Shown here one piece after another: positions 9,728 to 18,889 of a stretch of DNA of 64,000 bases (its first letter is position 1; each line of letters starts with the position of its first letter). Source of the stretch: Roseomonas sp. AR75 (GTDB lineage Bacteria > Pseudomonadota > Alphaproteobacteria > Acetobacterales > Acetobacteraceae); NCBI RefSeq assembly GCF_005222815.1, contig NZ_STGB01000003.1, positions 248,001-312,000 on the forward strand, given 5' to 3'. Below the pieces are notes generated by a model. The model worked only from the letters and a program-made list of their open reading frames with translations, was not told the DNA's origin and did no database searches. A program made the position numbers and the translations under genes.

Positions 9728-9846
9728 GGGGCTTTCCCGGCAGGCTTGGCACGGCAGATGGCGCCGCATGGCGCGCGGCTCAACCCGCCCCCCTTCCCGC
9801 GCCCGGCGGCTCCGCCCAAACTGCCGCGGCATCGAAGGAGCGCGCC

Positions 9847-11547
9847 TTGCCCCCAACCCTGGTCGGCCGCAACGGGTTCCCCCTGGTCTGCGAGAAGCAG
9901 CCGGCACGCGGCGCGCGCGGCGTCGTGTGCAGCAACCATCCGCTGGCCAGTGCCGCCGGGGCCGAGGTGCTGCTGGCCGGCGGCAATGCCGTGGATGCCG
10001 CGATCGCCACGCTCTTCGCGCTGACGGTGGTGGAGCCGATGATGGTCGGCCTGACCGGCGGCGGCGTCTGCCACCTGCGCATGGCCGACGGCACGCATGC
10101 GGTGCTGGACGGATTGTCGGCGGCGCCGGCGGCGGCCACGCCGGAGATGTATCGACCGATCCCGGGATCGCCGCCGGAGGAGCGGGAGACGGAAGGCAAG
10201 CGCAACGCGGTGGGCGCGCTCTCGGTCGCCGTGCCGGCGGCGCTGCGGGGCTGGACGCATGCGCTGGCGCGGCACGGCACCTGGCCGCTCGCCGACGTGA
10301 TGGAGCCGGCGATCCGGCTCGCTTCGCGCGGCTTCCGGGTGACGCCCTACCTCTCCGACTGCATCGCGGATGCCGCCGCGGACCTGGCGCGCGACGCCGA
10401 CCTCGCCGCGCGCTTCCTGCCTGGTGGATCGCGGCTGGAAGCCGGCACGCGGCTGGTGCAGGGGGCCTATGCCGAGACGCTGCGCGCCGTGGCGCAGGAG
10501 GGGCCGGACCTGCTGCATGGCGGCGCGCTTGGGCGGCTGATGGCGGAGGCGCTGGCGCGGCAGGACGGCATCGTCACGCTGGCCGATCTCGCCGGCGTGC
10601 GCACGCTGGAACGCGCGCCGATCCGCGGCACCTATCGCGGCTTCGAGGTGTTCGGCCCCCCGCCGCCGGCCTCGGCCGGGGTGCATGTGGCGCAGATGCT
10701 GAACGTGCTCGAAGACTTCGACGTCGCCGCGCAGGGCTTTGGCACGGTTGAGGGGCTGCACCTGGTCGCGGAGGTGCTGAAGATGGCCTTCGCCGACCGC
10801 GCGGTGGCGACCGCCGATCCCGATTTCGTGCGCGTGCCGGTCGCGATGCTGACCAGCAAGGACTACGCGGCGCGGCGGCGCGCGATGCTCCACATGGCCG
10901 CGGCGCAGGCGTGGCAAGCCGATCCCACGCTGACGGAATCCAACTGCACCACGCATGTCACGGTGGCGGATGCGGCGGGCAACATCGTGGCCACCACGCA
11001 AACGATCAACGCGCTGTTCGGCGCGCGCATCGCGGTGCCGGGCACCGGGCTGATCTGCAACAACTACATGCACAATTTCGATCCGCGGCCGGACTTCGCG
11101 CTGTCGGTCGCGCCAGGCAAGCGGGTCTATACCTCGATGGCGCCGACCATCGTGCTGAAGGATGGCGCGCCGCGCTATGCACTCGGGCTGCCCGGGGGCC
11201 TGCGCATCTTCCCCTCGGCGTTCCAGGCGCTGCTGAACCTGATCGACCACGCGATGCCGCTGCAGGAAGCGCTGGAAGCGCCGCGCATCTGGACGATGGG
11301 CAATGCGCTGGAACTGGAGCCCGCCATCCCTGATACGGTCGCGGAAGCGCTGGCCGCGATGGGCCACGCGGTCAAACGAGTCAAAACCATCGGCGGCGGC
11401 ATCAACGGCATCGCCTTCGAACCCGATGGCAGCATGACCGGCGCCGCCTGCTGGCGCGCCGATGGCAGCGTCGCCGCGCTGGGCGGCGGTCTGGCGCGAG
11501 CCGGCGTGCGCTTTTCCACCGAACCCAACACGAAGGCCCCTTCATGA
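9847..11547 (+). CDS. Gamma-glutamyltransferase family Ntn-hydrolase
   Basis: This belongs to the family whose precursor cleaves itself into two subunits and uses the new N-terminal Thr as nucleophile. Numbered from the TTG start, Thr368 in the CTTH motif is the expected nucleophile, followed by VTVADAAGNIVATTQTIN and the glycine-rich PGTGLICNN. Family members act on gamma-glutamyl peptides, cephalosporin acyl groups or oxamate, so glutathione need not be the substrate. I chose TTG at 9847 because GAAGGAG lies six bases before it; the frame is open further upstream but would overlap selO. No signal peptide is visible, unlike periplasmic Ggt, so it is probably cytoplasmic. Its stop overlaps the dehydrogenase start (ATGA), suggesting a joint pathway. 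Confidence 0.85.
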   Translation: MPPTLVGRNGFPLVCEKQPARGARGVVCSNHPLASAAGAEVLLAGGNAVDAAIATLFALTVVEPMMVGLTGGGVCHLRMADGTHAVLDGLSAAPAAATPEMYRPIPGSPPEERETEGKRNAVGALSVAVPAALRGWTHALARHGTWPLADVMEPAIRLASRGFRVTPYLSDCIADAAADLARDADLAARFLPGGSRLEAGTRLVQGAYAETLRAVAQEGPDLLHGGALGRLMAEALARQDGIVTLADLAGVRTLERAPIRGTYRGFEVFGPPPPASAGVHVAQMLNVLEDFDVAAQGFGTVEGLHLVAEVLKMAFADRAVATADPDFVRVPVAMLTSKDYAARRRAMLHMAAAQAWQADPTLTESNCTTHVTVADAAGNIVATTQTINALFGARIAVPGTGLICNNYMHNFDPRPDFALSVAPGKRVYTSMAPTIVLKDGAPRYALGLPGGLRIFPSAFQALLNLIDHAMPLQEALEAPRIWTMGNALELEPAIPDTVAEALAAMGHAVKRVKTIGGGINGIAFEPDGSMTGAACWRADGSVAALGGGLARAGVRFSTEPNTKAPS

Positions 11548-12506
11548 CGAAGATCATGATGCTGCAACCCATCGGCGCGGAGCAGGAAGCGATCATCACA
11601 TCCCTGCTGCCGGAGGGCTTCACGCTCGGCTCGGTGAAGGGGCGCTCGCCCGACGACCTCAAGGCCGGCGTAGCGGAGGCAGACTACTGCGTGTGGTGGG
11701 ACCTGCCGGTCACCGCCGACATCGTCGCCGCCGGTCCGCGCGTGAAACTCTATCACAAATGGGGCGTCGGCATCGACAACATCGACATCGCGGCCTGCCG
11801 CGCCGCCGGCATCCGCATCGCGCGCACCACCGGATCGAACGCCATCCCCGTGGCGGAAGCGACGATCGGGCTGATGATCGCCATCGCGCGGCGCATCGTG
11901 CAGGCACACATCGCCGTGGTTGCCGGCGGCTGGCCGAAGAACGAGGTGTGGCGCCATTCCATCCTGATCAGCGGCAAGACCGTGGGCATCATCGGCCTCG
12001 GCGCCATCGGCAAGGGTGTCGCGAAGCGGCTGCGCGGCTTCGACTGCACGATCCTCTACAACAACCGCAACCGCCTGCCGGAGGCCGAGGAGCTCGAGCT
12101 CGGCGTGCAGTATCGCCCGCTGGAGACGCTGCTGGCGGAAAGCGACATCGTCTCGCTGAACTGTCCGCTGACGCCGGAGACGGCGGGCATGCTGGATGCG
12201 CGGCGCATCGGCATGATGAAGAAAGGCGCGCTGCTGGTGAATGTCGCGCGCGGCGGCATCGTGGTGGAGAACGACCTGGTGGCCGCGCTGAAATCCGGCC
12301 ACCTGGCCGGCGCCGCGGTGGACGTCTTCGACCAGGAGCCGCCGCCGAAGGACCACCCGCTGCTGCACATGGACAACGTCATCTGCACGCCTCACACGGC
12401 TTCAACGGCGTATGAGAATTCGCGCCGCAGCGTGGCGCATTGGCTGGGCAACATCCTGCACGTGCATCGCGGCGAGGAGATCCCGGAAAAGGATCGGGTT
12501 CTGTAG
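11544..12506 (+). CDS. D-isomer specific 2-hydroxyacid dehydrogenase
   Basis: This 320-residue NAD(P)-dependent enzyme interconverts 2-oxoacids and D-2-hydroxyacids. It shows the nucleotide-binding motif GLGAIGKGVA (about 151-160) and the catalytic trio Arg236 (VNVARGG), Glu265 (DQEPP) and His284 (CTPHTAS). The exact substrate cannot be read off; glyoxylate, hydroxypyruvate and phosphoglycerate reductases all share this pattern. It starts inside the stop codon of the Ntn-hydrolase gene, so an oxoacid or hydroxyacid released by that amidase is a reasonable guess for its substrate. The operon ends in a double palindromic repeat. Confidence 0.88.
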   Translation: MTKIMMLQPIGAEQEAIITSLLPEGFTLGSVKGRSPDDLKAGVAEADYCVWWDLPVTADIVAAGPRVKLYHKWGVGIDNIDIAACRAAGIRIARTTGSNAIPVAEATIGLMIAIARRIVQAHIAVVAGGWPKNEVWRHSILISGKTVGIIGLGAIGKGVAKRLRGFDCTILYNNRNRLPEAEELELGVQYRPLETLLAESDIVSLNCPLTPETAGMLDARRIGMMKKGALLVNVARGGIVVENDLVAALKSGHLAGAAVDVFDQEPPPKDHPLLHMDNVICTPHTASTAYENSRRSVAHWLGNILHVHRGEEIPEKDRVL

Positions 12507-12531
12507 CGCTGGTTCCCAGCTCGTCGCGGCT

Positions 12532-12632
12532 CCCTCCCCCGTTCACGGGGGAGGGATGGGGTGGGGGGATATGCGAAGGGGTGTCCTGCTGGATGCCCCC
12601 ACCCCGACCCTCCCCCGCTTCGCAGGGGAGGG
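12532..12632. repeat. Pair of inverted REP-like palindromes (BIME-like)
   Basis: The first hairpin has CCCTCCCCC at 12532-12540 pairing with GGGGGAGGG at 12547-12555. The second has CCCTCCCC at 12608-12615 pairing with GGGGAGGG at 12625-12632. The flank after the first unit (GATGGGGTGGGGG type) is the reverse complement of the flank before the second (CCCCCACCCCG type), so the two units are inverted copies. The element fills the gap between convergent genes and probably also stops transcripts. Confidence 0.75.
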
Positions 12633-12644
12633 AGAAGGTAGCCG

Positions 12645-13457
12645 CTACTGCTTTGCGAAGTGCTGCACGAAGCCGGCGCCGATCTCGGTCAGGCGGTCGG
12701 CGATCAGCTTGCCACTTTCCGCGCTGCACAGCCGTGGATCGCCCGTGCCCAGGCCGTTCGGGCTGACCTTGTCGTATTCATGCGGCGTGGTGACCTCCGC
12801 GCCGTTGAAGCTCAGCGAACCCCAGCCCTGGAAGGGCAGGCCGAGCGCGGTAGCGCCGCCCTTGCGCGGCTCGGGGATCAGGTCGTTGCGCACACGCTCC
12901 GGGAACAAATGCATGCACAGGCTGGTCAGCGGATCCGCACCATGGCTGCTGACCGCCTTCGCCTTCTCCGCGCCCAGCAGCTTCGGCATCTCGGCGTAGG
13001 CGATGCGCCACAGGTAGAGCGAAGGGATGATCGGCCCGCCCCTGTGCATCACCGCGCGCGTCGCCTCGTTGATCGCATTCACGTTGCCGCCATGGCCGTT
13101 GATGATGACCAGCTTCGTCAGCTTGTGGCGCAGCAGCTCGGCGAACAGCTCGTCCAGCACGGCGCGGAAGGTGGCGGCGGAGAGCGCAATGCCGCCGATC
13201 ATCGGGCCGAAGAAGTCGCCCTTGCCGAAGGGCAGCACGGGCGCCACCACCGTGCGCGTGCCGTCGGCCGTCGCCTTCAGCGCGATCAGCTCGGCCATCT
13301 TCTCGGCCAGGAAGTAGTCGCCCATCGGGGCATGCGGGCCCTGGTCCTCATGGCTGCCCATCGGCAGCAGGATCACCGGGTTCTTCGGGTAGAGCGCACG
13401 GGCCTCGTCGCCGGTGATCTCGCCCATGCGGACTTTCTGCGGGGACACGTCGGTCAT
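12645..13457 (-). CDS. Creatininase family amidohydrolase
   Basis: The family includes creatininase and related metal-dependent amidases. The 270-residue product has the family N-terminal metal motif in the form GSHEDQGPHAPMGD (residues 34-47) and INGHGGNVNAINEATR in the middle. In typical members the first motif is E-x-H-G-P-H; here the His is replaced by Gln39, while Glu37, His42 and Asp47 remain. It may be a divergent subfamily with a changed metal site. The gene is the last of the minus-strand dipeptide transporter group, 22 bases after the dppF-like stop, which suggests that it acts on the imported compound. Confidence 0.82.
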   Translation of the reverse strand: MTDVSPQKVRMGEITGDEARALYPKNPVILLPMGSHEDQGPHAPMGDYFLAEKMAELIALKATADGTRTVVAPVLPFGKGDFFGPMIGGIALSAATFRAVLDELFAELLRHKLTKLVIINGHGGNVNAINEATRAVMHRGGPIIPSLYLWRIAYAEMPKLLGAEKAKAVSSHGADPLTSLCMHLFPERVRNDLIPEPRKGGATALGLPFQGWGSLSFNGAEVTTPHEYDKVSPNGLGTGDPRLCSAESGKLIADRLTEIGAGFVQHFAKQ

Positions 13458-13479
13458 GCTGGCCTTCCTCTGGCAGGTC

Positions 13480-14439
13480 TCAATTGATCTCTTCGGCACG
13501 GATGCAGGCGACGCGCTGGCCCGGCCCGCCGAAATCGCGCAGCGCCGGCACCGTCTCCGCACATTCGGGCCGCGCCTCCGCGCAGCGGGTGCGGAACACG
13601 CAGCCCGATGGCGGGTCGGAGGGGCTGGGCGGATCGCCGGGCAGGATGATGCGCGTGGCGCGCTTCGCCGGATCGAGCATCGGCGTCGCCGACAGCAGGG
13701 CGCGCGTGTAAGGGTGCAGCGGCCGCGCGAACACCTCCGTCACCGGCCCCTCCTCCATCACGCGTCCCAGATACATCACCGCCACGCGGTCGCAGAGGTG
13801 CCGCACCACCGGCAGGTCGTGGCTGATGAACAGCATCGCCAGCCCCAGGTCACGCCGCAGATCGGCCAGCAGCTTCACCACCTGCGCCTGGATGGAGACA
13901 TCCAGCGCGCTGACCGGCTCATCCGCCACCAGGAAGTCCGGGCTGGTCGCCAGCGCGCGCGCGATGCCGATGCGCTGGCGCTGGCCGCCGCTGAACTCGT
14001 GCGGGAAGGCATCCCGGCGCTGCGGATCGAGCCCCACGCGCTCGAACAGCGCAGCGACGCGCGCGGGATCGGCGCCGCCTTCATGGATCGCCAGACCGTC
14101 GCCGACCTGCGCGCCGACGCTGCGCCGAGGGTCGAGGCTGCCGAAGGGATCCTGGAACACGATGCCCATCCGGGCGCGCAGCGTCTTCCACGCCGCGCTG
14201 CCTGGCTTGGGCAGATCTGCGCCGTCGAAGCGCACGCGTCCGGCAGTCACGTCCAGCAGCCCGAGCAGCAGGCGCCCCAGCGTGGACTTGCCGCTGCCGC
14301 TTTCGCCCACCACCCCCAGCGCCTCGCCGCGCGCCACCTGCGCATCCACGCCGGCCACGGCGCGGACGGGCCTGCCGCGTGCGAAGACGCCGCGTGGCGC
14401 GAAGCTTTTCTCGACCGCTTCCGCCACCACCAGCGCCAT
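13480..14439 (-). CDS. Dipeptide/oligopeptide ABC transporter ATP-binding protein (DppF/OppF type)
   Basis: This 319-residue ATPase powers a peptide-type ABC importer. It contains Walker A (GESGSGKST), the Q loop (VFQDPFGSLDPR), the signature FSGGQRQR, Walker B (FLVADEPVSALD) and the H loop (FISHD). The C-terminal extension with spaced cysteines (CVFRTRC, then CAET and VACI) is the oligopeptide-transporter C-terminal domain found in OppD/OppF proteins, which can hold an iron-sulfur cluster. Its start overlaps the stop of the permease-ATPase fusion by one base (TGATG), so it is in the same operon. Confidence 0.92.
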   Translation of the reverse strand: MALVVAEAVEKSFAPRGVFARGRPVRAVAGVDAQVARGEALGVVGESGSGKSTLGRLLLGLLDVTAGRVRFDGADLPKPGSAAWKTLRARMGIVFQDPFGSLDPRRSVGAQVGDGLAIHEGGADPARVAALFERVGLDPQRRDAFPHEFSGGQRQRIGIARALATSPDFLVADEPVSALDVSIQAQVVKLLADLRRDLGLAMLFISHDLPVVRHLCDRVAVMYLGRVMEEGPVTEVFARPLHPYTRALLSATPMLDPAKRATRIILPGDPPSPSDPPSGCVFRTRCAEARPECAETVPALRDFGGPGQRVACIRAEEIN

Positions 14440-16253
14440 CACGCCAACTCCTTCCAGCGGATACAGCGCACCAGGCGTTCGCCGGCCTGTTCGAGAAGCG
14501 GCGGGCGCTCGCAGGCGGCCGTGGCGAAGCTGCAGCGCGGCGCGAAGCGGCAGCCGGGCGGCCAGGAATCGGGCCGCGGCACCACGCCGGGAATGCCTTC
14601 CGGCTCCGCCTCGCCTTCCGGCACGGCGGCGAGCAGCGCGCGCGTGTAGGGATGCAGCGGCCGGGCGAAGACCTCGGCCACCGTGCCGCGCTCCACCACC
14701 TGCGCGGCATACATCACCACCACCTCCTCCGCCGTCTCCGCCACCACGCCGAGCGAGTGCGTGATCAGGATCACGCCCATTCCGGTCTCCCGCCGCAATT
14801 GCGCCAGAAGATCCAGGATGCCGGCCTGCACCGTCACGTCCAGCGCCGTCGTCGGTTCGTCGGCGATCAGCAGGCGCGGGCGGTTGGCGATGGCCATGGC
14901 GATCATCACGCGCTGACGCATGCCGCCCGAGAGTTCGTGCGGATAGGCACGCGCACGGCGTTCGGGATCGGCGATGCCGACGCGCTTCAGCAGGTCCACC
15001 GCCTCCTGCGAAGCGGCCGCAGCGGAGACCTCGCGATGCGCACGGATCGCCTCCGCGACCTGGTCGCCCACGCGGTGCACCGGGTTGAGGCTGCTCATCG
15101 GGTCCTGGAACACCATGGCGATGGCGCCGCCGCGCAGCTTCCGGCGCTCCTCCTCCGGCAGGTCCAGCAGGTCGCGGCCTTCGAAGCGGGCGATCCCGGC
15201 GACCACCTGCGCCACCGGCGGCAGCAGGCCCATCACGGCGGTCGCGGTGATGGATTTGCCGCTGCCGCTCTCGCCCACGATCGCCAGCGTCTCGCCCGCG
15301 CGCACCGTGAAGGCGACATCCTCCACCGGGCGGATCGGGCCGGAGGGCGTCGCGATCTCCACCGTCAGCGCCTGGACCTCCAGCAGCGGCGCCGGATCCC
15401 GCGCCGGGAACAGGCCCGGCAGGATGCGGTCCACCGCGCGCAGCCTCGGGGCGCGCGCGCCGCCCTTGCGGTCCACCGCATCGCGCAGCGCATCGCAAAG
15501 GAGATTCATGGACAGGATGGTCAGCGTCAGCGCGAGGCAGGGGTACAGCAGGTACAGCGGCGCCTGCTCCATCGTGGCGCGCGCGCCGCGGATCATCAGG
15601 CCCCAGGAGGGCGTCGGCGGCACCACGCCGAGGCCGAGGAAGGAGAGGCCGCTCTCCACCACCACCGCCGCCGCGACGGCCAGCGAGAACTGCACCAGCA
15701 CCGGCCCCGCGATGTTCGGCAGCACCGTGCGCAGCAGGATGCGCGGCGTCGGGGCACCCAGCGCGCGTACCGCTTCCACATAGTCCTGCCGGCCGGCCGA
15801 CAGCACCTCCGCATAGGTAACGCGGACGAAGCCCGGCAGATACAGGATGGACAGCACCAGGATCAGCGTGCTCGCGCCCGGCCCCAGCAGCGTCACCACC
15901 AGCAGCGCCAGCAGGATCGGCGGGAAGCACAGCACGACATCGGCGATGCGGACGGAGATGAATTCCACCGTGCCGCGGAACCAGCCGGCAATCAGCCCGA
16001 GCAGCGTGCCCACGATCCCCGCGATGAGCGCGGAGGTGAAGGCGACGCCGAGCGAGGCGCGCGCGCCCCAGATGATGCGGGACAGCACGTCGCGGCCGAA
16101 CTCGTCGCGACCCAGCGGACTGCCCGGCAGGTATGGCGCCAGCCGGTTCGACACATCCTGCCGCACCGGATCCGGCAGGCCGAGGATCGGCGCGGCCAGC
16201 GCAACCAGCACGATGGACGCCACCAGGGCGCCCGGAAACAGAAGGCGCTTCAA
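14439..16253 (-). CDS. Fused ABC permease and ATP-binding protein (DppC-DppD type)
   Basis: One 604-residue chain joins two normally separate subunits. Residues about 1-265 are a DppC-like permease: LGRDEFGRDVLSR near the start, several membrane helices and the EAA loop (VEAVRALGAPTPRILLRTVL). Residues about 280-604 are a DppD-like ATPase with Walker A (GESGSGKS), signature LSGGMRQR, Walker B (LLIADEPTTALD), an H loop (LITHSLG) and the cysteine-containing C-terminal domain (CRFAPRCSFATAAC). The frame runs through without a break, so this is a real fusion and not two genes. Similar permease/ATPase fusions are known in this transporter family. It overlaps the upstream permease by four bases. 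Confidence 0.92.
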   Translation of the reverse strand: MKRLLFPGALVASIVLVALAAPILGLPDPVRQDVSNRLAPYLPGSPLGRDEFGRDVLSRIIWGARASLGVAFTSALIAGIVGTLLGLIAGWFRGTVEFISVRIADVVLCFPPILLALLVVTLLGPGASTLILVLSILYLPGFVRVTYAEVLSAGRQDYVEAVRALGAPTPRILLRTVLPNIAGPVLVQFSLAVAAAVVVESGLSFLGLGVVPPTPSWGLMIRGARATMEQAPLYLLYPCLALTLTILSMNLLCDALRDAVDRKGGARAPRLRAVDRILPGLFPARDPAPLLEVQALTVEIATPSGPIRPVEDVAFTVRAGETLAIVGESGSGKSITATAVMGLLPPVAQVVAGIARFEGRDLLDLPEEERRKLRGGAIAMVFQDPMSSLNPVHRVGDQVAEAIRAHREVSAAAASQEAVDLLKRVGIADPERRARAYPHELSGGMRQRVMIAMAIANRPRLLIADEPTTALDVTVQAGILDLLAQLRRETGMGVILITHSLGVVAETAEEVVVMYAAQVVERGTVAEVFARPLHPYTRALLAAVPEGEAEPEGIPGVVPRPDSWPPGCRFAPRCSFATAACERPPLLEQAGERLVRCIRWKELA

Positions 16254-17200
16254 GACCGGCTGATCCGCGGATCGAGCACGGCGTAGAGCAGGTCCATCAC
16301 CAGGTTGATCAGCAGGAACAGGCCGGAGACGACCAGCACGATGCCGACGACCATCGGATAGTCGCGGCCCTCCACGGCGCGCAGCAGCGGCGTGGAGAGG
16401 CCCGGCCAGTTGAACACGTATTCCACCAGCACCGTGCCGCCCAGCAGCGTGCCCATCTGCAAGCCGAGCACGGTGGTAACGGGGATCATCGCGTTGCGCA
16501 CGACATGGCGCCGCATCACGCGCCCCTGCGTCAGACCTTTCGCGCGCGCCGTGCGCACATGGTCACGCGAGAGCTGGTCCAGCACGGAGGCGCGCGCCAT
16601 GCGGAACACCGTCGCCGCCAGCCCCTTCGCCACCGCGACCGCGGGCAGCAACAGCAGGAGAAAATGCCGCCCGGGATCCTGCGCCAGCGGCACGTAGCCC
16701 CCGGCCGGCATCCAGCGCAGCCATTGCGCCAGCAACAGGATCAGCAGCGTGCCGAGCACGAAGACCGGAAGCGCCTGCAACACCGCGGCGGTGGCCGATG
16801 CCGCCCGGTCGAACGCGCCGCCGGCATGCAGCGCGGCATAGGTCGCGGTCGGCAACGCGATCACCACCGCGATCAGCGTGCCCGCCAGGATCAGTTCCAG
16901 CGTGCGCGGCAGGCGCAGCGCGATCTCCTCCGCCACCGGGTAGTCATCCACCAGCGAATTGCCGAGGTCGAAGCGCGTCAGCCGCTCCAGGAACTCGGCA
17001 TATTGCACCAGCAGGGGCCGGTCGAGGCCGAGCTTCTCGCGCAGCTCCGCCACGGCATAGGGATCGGGCGAGGTGCCGCCGGTGGACAGCAGCACCTCGG
17101 CCGGGTCGCCCGGCACCATGTGCAGGGTCATGAACACCACCGTCGCCACCACCCAGATGAGCAGCAGCGAGACGGCGAGGCGCTTCGCGACGTACAGCAT
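16250..17200 (-). CDS. Dipeptide ABC transporter permease (DppB type)
   Basis: This 316-residue inner-membrane protein is the first permease of the peptide-type importer. It has the N-terminal helix (YVAKRLAVSLLLIWVVAT), the family motif MVPGDPAEVLL, and the EAA loop (HVRTARAKGLTQGRVMRRHVVRNAMIP is the surrounding region, residues about 219-245). It pairs with the DppC half of the downstream fusion. The binding-protein gene lies 59 bases upstream on the same strand, giving the order binding protein, permease B, permease C-ATPase D, ATPase F. Confidence 0.92.
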   Translation of the reverse strand: MLYVAKRLAVSLLLIWVVATVVFMTLHMVPGDPAEVLLSTGGTSPDPYAVAELREKLGLDRPLLVQYAEFLERLTRFDLGNSLVDDYPVAEEIALRLPRTLELILAGTLIAVVIALPTATYAALHAGGAFDRAASATAAVLQALPVFVLGTLLILLLAQWLRWMPAGGYVPLAQDPGRHFLLLLLPAVAVAKGLAATVFRMARASVLDQLSRDHVRTARAKGLTQGRVMRRHVVRNAMIPVTTVLGLQMGTLLGGTVLVEYVFNWPGLSTPLLRAVEGRDYPMVVGIVLVVSGLFLLINLVMDLLYAVLDPRISRS

Positions 17201-17259
17201 CTAGCAGGCGGCCGGATGCAGGCGCCCGCGTGCCGCGGATGTGGGAACCGACAAGGCCG

Positions 17260-18792
17260 CTACCCGAGGCTCACGAACTCCAGGTTGACGCCGCTCGACA
17301 GCGCGAGCGAGCCGGGCAGGATGTTGAAGCCCGTGACGCGCCGGGTGAAGGCATAGCCCTGCTCGCGCCAGGCCAGGCCGACGATCGGCACCTCCTCCAG
17401 CGCGGCGCGCTGCATGTCCTTGTAGATCTCGACCCGCTTCGCCTGGTCGAACTCCTCGCGTCCCTTGCGCAGAAGCTCCGTCGTGCGCGGCGTGCGCAGG
17501 CCGAAGCTGCGCCCATGCGCGGCGGAGAGCGAGGTGTCGAGCACCACGGTCAGGCCGTCCGGATCGTTGAAGTCGGCGGAGACGCCGTGCACCGCCAGAT
17601 CGTACTGGCCGCGAATGCCCAGGCTTGTGCGCGTGGACCAATCCACCACGCGCAGCTCCGCCTGGATGCCGATGGCAGCCAGGTATTGCTGCGCCACCTC
17701 GGCGCTGTCCTTGTGCATCGCGAAGGCGCCGGTGGTCAGCAGCGTCGTATTGAAACCGTTCGGATGCCCGGCCTGGGCCAGCAGCGCCTTGGCGCGTTCG
17801 GGATCGTAGTTGTGGCCGCGGGAGAGCTCCGCGTCCCACCAGGGCGTGCCTTCCACGATCGGCATGCCCTCCAGGGGCTTGCCGCGGCCGGAGAAGGCGA
17901 CGCGCACGATGTCGTCGCGCTTCACCGCATGCGCCACGGCGCGGCGCACCAGCGGGTTGTCGAAGGGCGGGCGCGTTCCGTTGAACAGGATGTCCATGAA
18001 CGGACCCATCGTGCTTTCCAGCTTGAAGCGCGGGTCCGCCTCCACCGCGGCCATCCCGGTCCAGGGCACGAATTCGATGAAGTCCTGGTCGCCCGATTGC
18101 AGCGCCGCGAGGCGCAGCGATTCGTCGGCCACGAGCGTCATGCGGATGGTGCGCGTCTTCGGCGCGCCGGGCTGCCAGTAGTTCGGCACAGCCTGCAGCT
18201 CGATCCAGCTGCCGCGCTCCTGGCTGGCGATCCGGTAGGGGCCGCAATTGATCGGGTTGCTCATGTCCCGCGTCGCGCGGGAGATGATCGGCATGTTGTA
18301 GTTGGCGAACCAGTGCGCGACGGTCGCCGTTGGCTCCTTCGTGTAGAGCCGCACGGTGTGCGCGTCGGGCGTCTCGATGCGCGCGATGCCCTGCATCTGG
18401 ACGCGGTAATAGGCGGTGGAGCGCTCGCCCGCGATCTGCTCGATGCACCACTTCACGTCGGCCGATGTCAGCTTCTCGCCATTGTGGAAGGTCGCGCGCG
18501 GATCGAGCCGGAACACCCAGGCGCCGTCGGCGGGGTCGCGGCCGAACTCCCGGGCCAGTTCCGGGCGCAGCTCGCCGGCCGCGTCGAACCCGACGAGGCG
18601 CCGCCCGACGAGCATCTTGATCATGCCGGCCGCCTGGCCGACCGACTGCCAGGGCTGCAGGTTGGGCGGCCACACCGAAAGGCCGAAGCGCAGCACATCG
18701 CGGCTCTGCTGCGCGTGAGCGAGGCGCATCACCGGCAGGACGCCGAAGGCGGTGGCGCCCACCATGGCGGCGCGACGGGTCAGTATCGGCAT
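17260..18792 (-). CDS. Peptide-type ABC transporter substrate-binding protein (family 5)
   Basis: This 510-residue periplasmic protein has a signal peptide with paired arginines (LTRRAAMVG) and a probable cleavage after LAHA. The body shows family 5 features: FHNGEKLTSADVKWCIE, the bound-state loop around NPINCGPYRI, and DNPLVRRAVAHAVKRDDIV. It should capture the ligand for the permease/ATPase set downstream. The ligand is unknown; the nearby creatininase-family and GGT-family amidases suggest an amide or small peptide. The RR motif followed by hydrophobic residues would allow Tat or Sec export. Confidence 0.9.
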   Translation of the reverse strand: MPILTRRAAMVGATAFGVLPVMRLAHAQQSRDVLRFGLSVWPPNLQPWQSVGQAAGMIKMLVGRRLVGFDAAGELRPELAREFGRDPADGAWVFRLDPRATFHNGEKLTSADVKWCIEQIAGERSTAYYRVQMQGIARIETPDAHTVRLYTKEPTATVAHWFANYNMPIISRATRDMSNPINCGPYRIASQERGSWIELQAVPNYWQPGAPKTRTIRMTLVADESLRLAALQSGDQDFIEFVPWTGMAAVEADPRFKLESTMGPFMDILFNGTRPPFDNPLVRRAVAHAVKRDDIVRVAFSGRGKPLEGMPIVEGTPWWDAELSRGHNYDPERAKALLAQAGHPNGFNTTLLTTGAFAMHKDSAEVAQQYLAAIGIQAELRVVDWSTRTSLGIRGQYDLAVHGVSADFNDPDGLTVVLDTSLSAAHGRSFGLRTPRTTELLRKGREEFDQAKRVEIYKDMQRAALEEVPIVGLAWREQGYAFTRRVTGFNILPGSLALSSGVNLEFVSLG

Positions 18793-18889
18793 GTGATTAT
18801 CTCCCAGGGCCCCACATCGGGGCGATTGCCGCGCGCGACGCCGCGGGTGTCAAGTGTCTTGCTTCGCGAGAAGATCGGTCGCAGCCGCC

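Noticed and set aside
14440..15930. Upstream extension of the DppF-like frame
   Set aside because: The frame is open but overlaps the permease-ATPase fusion in another frame and is Arg/Pro/Gly-rich; the ATG at 14439 gives the full ATPase.
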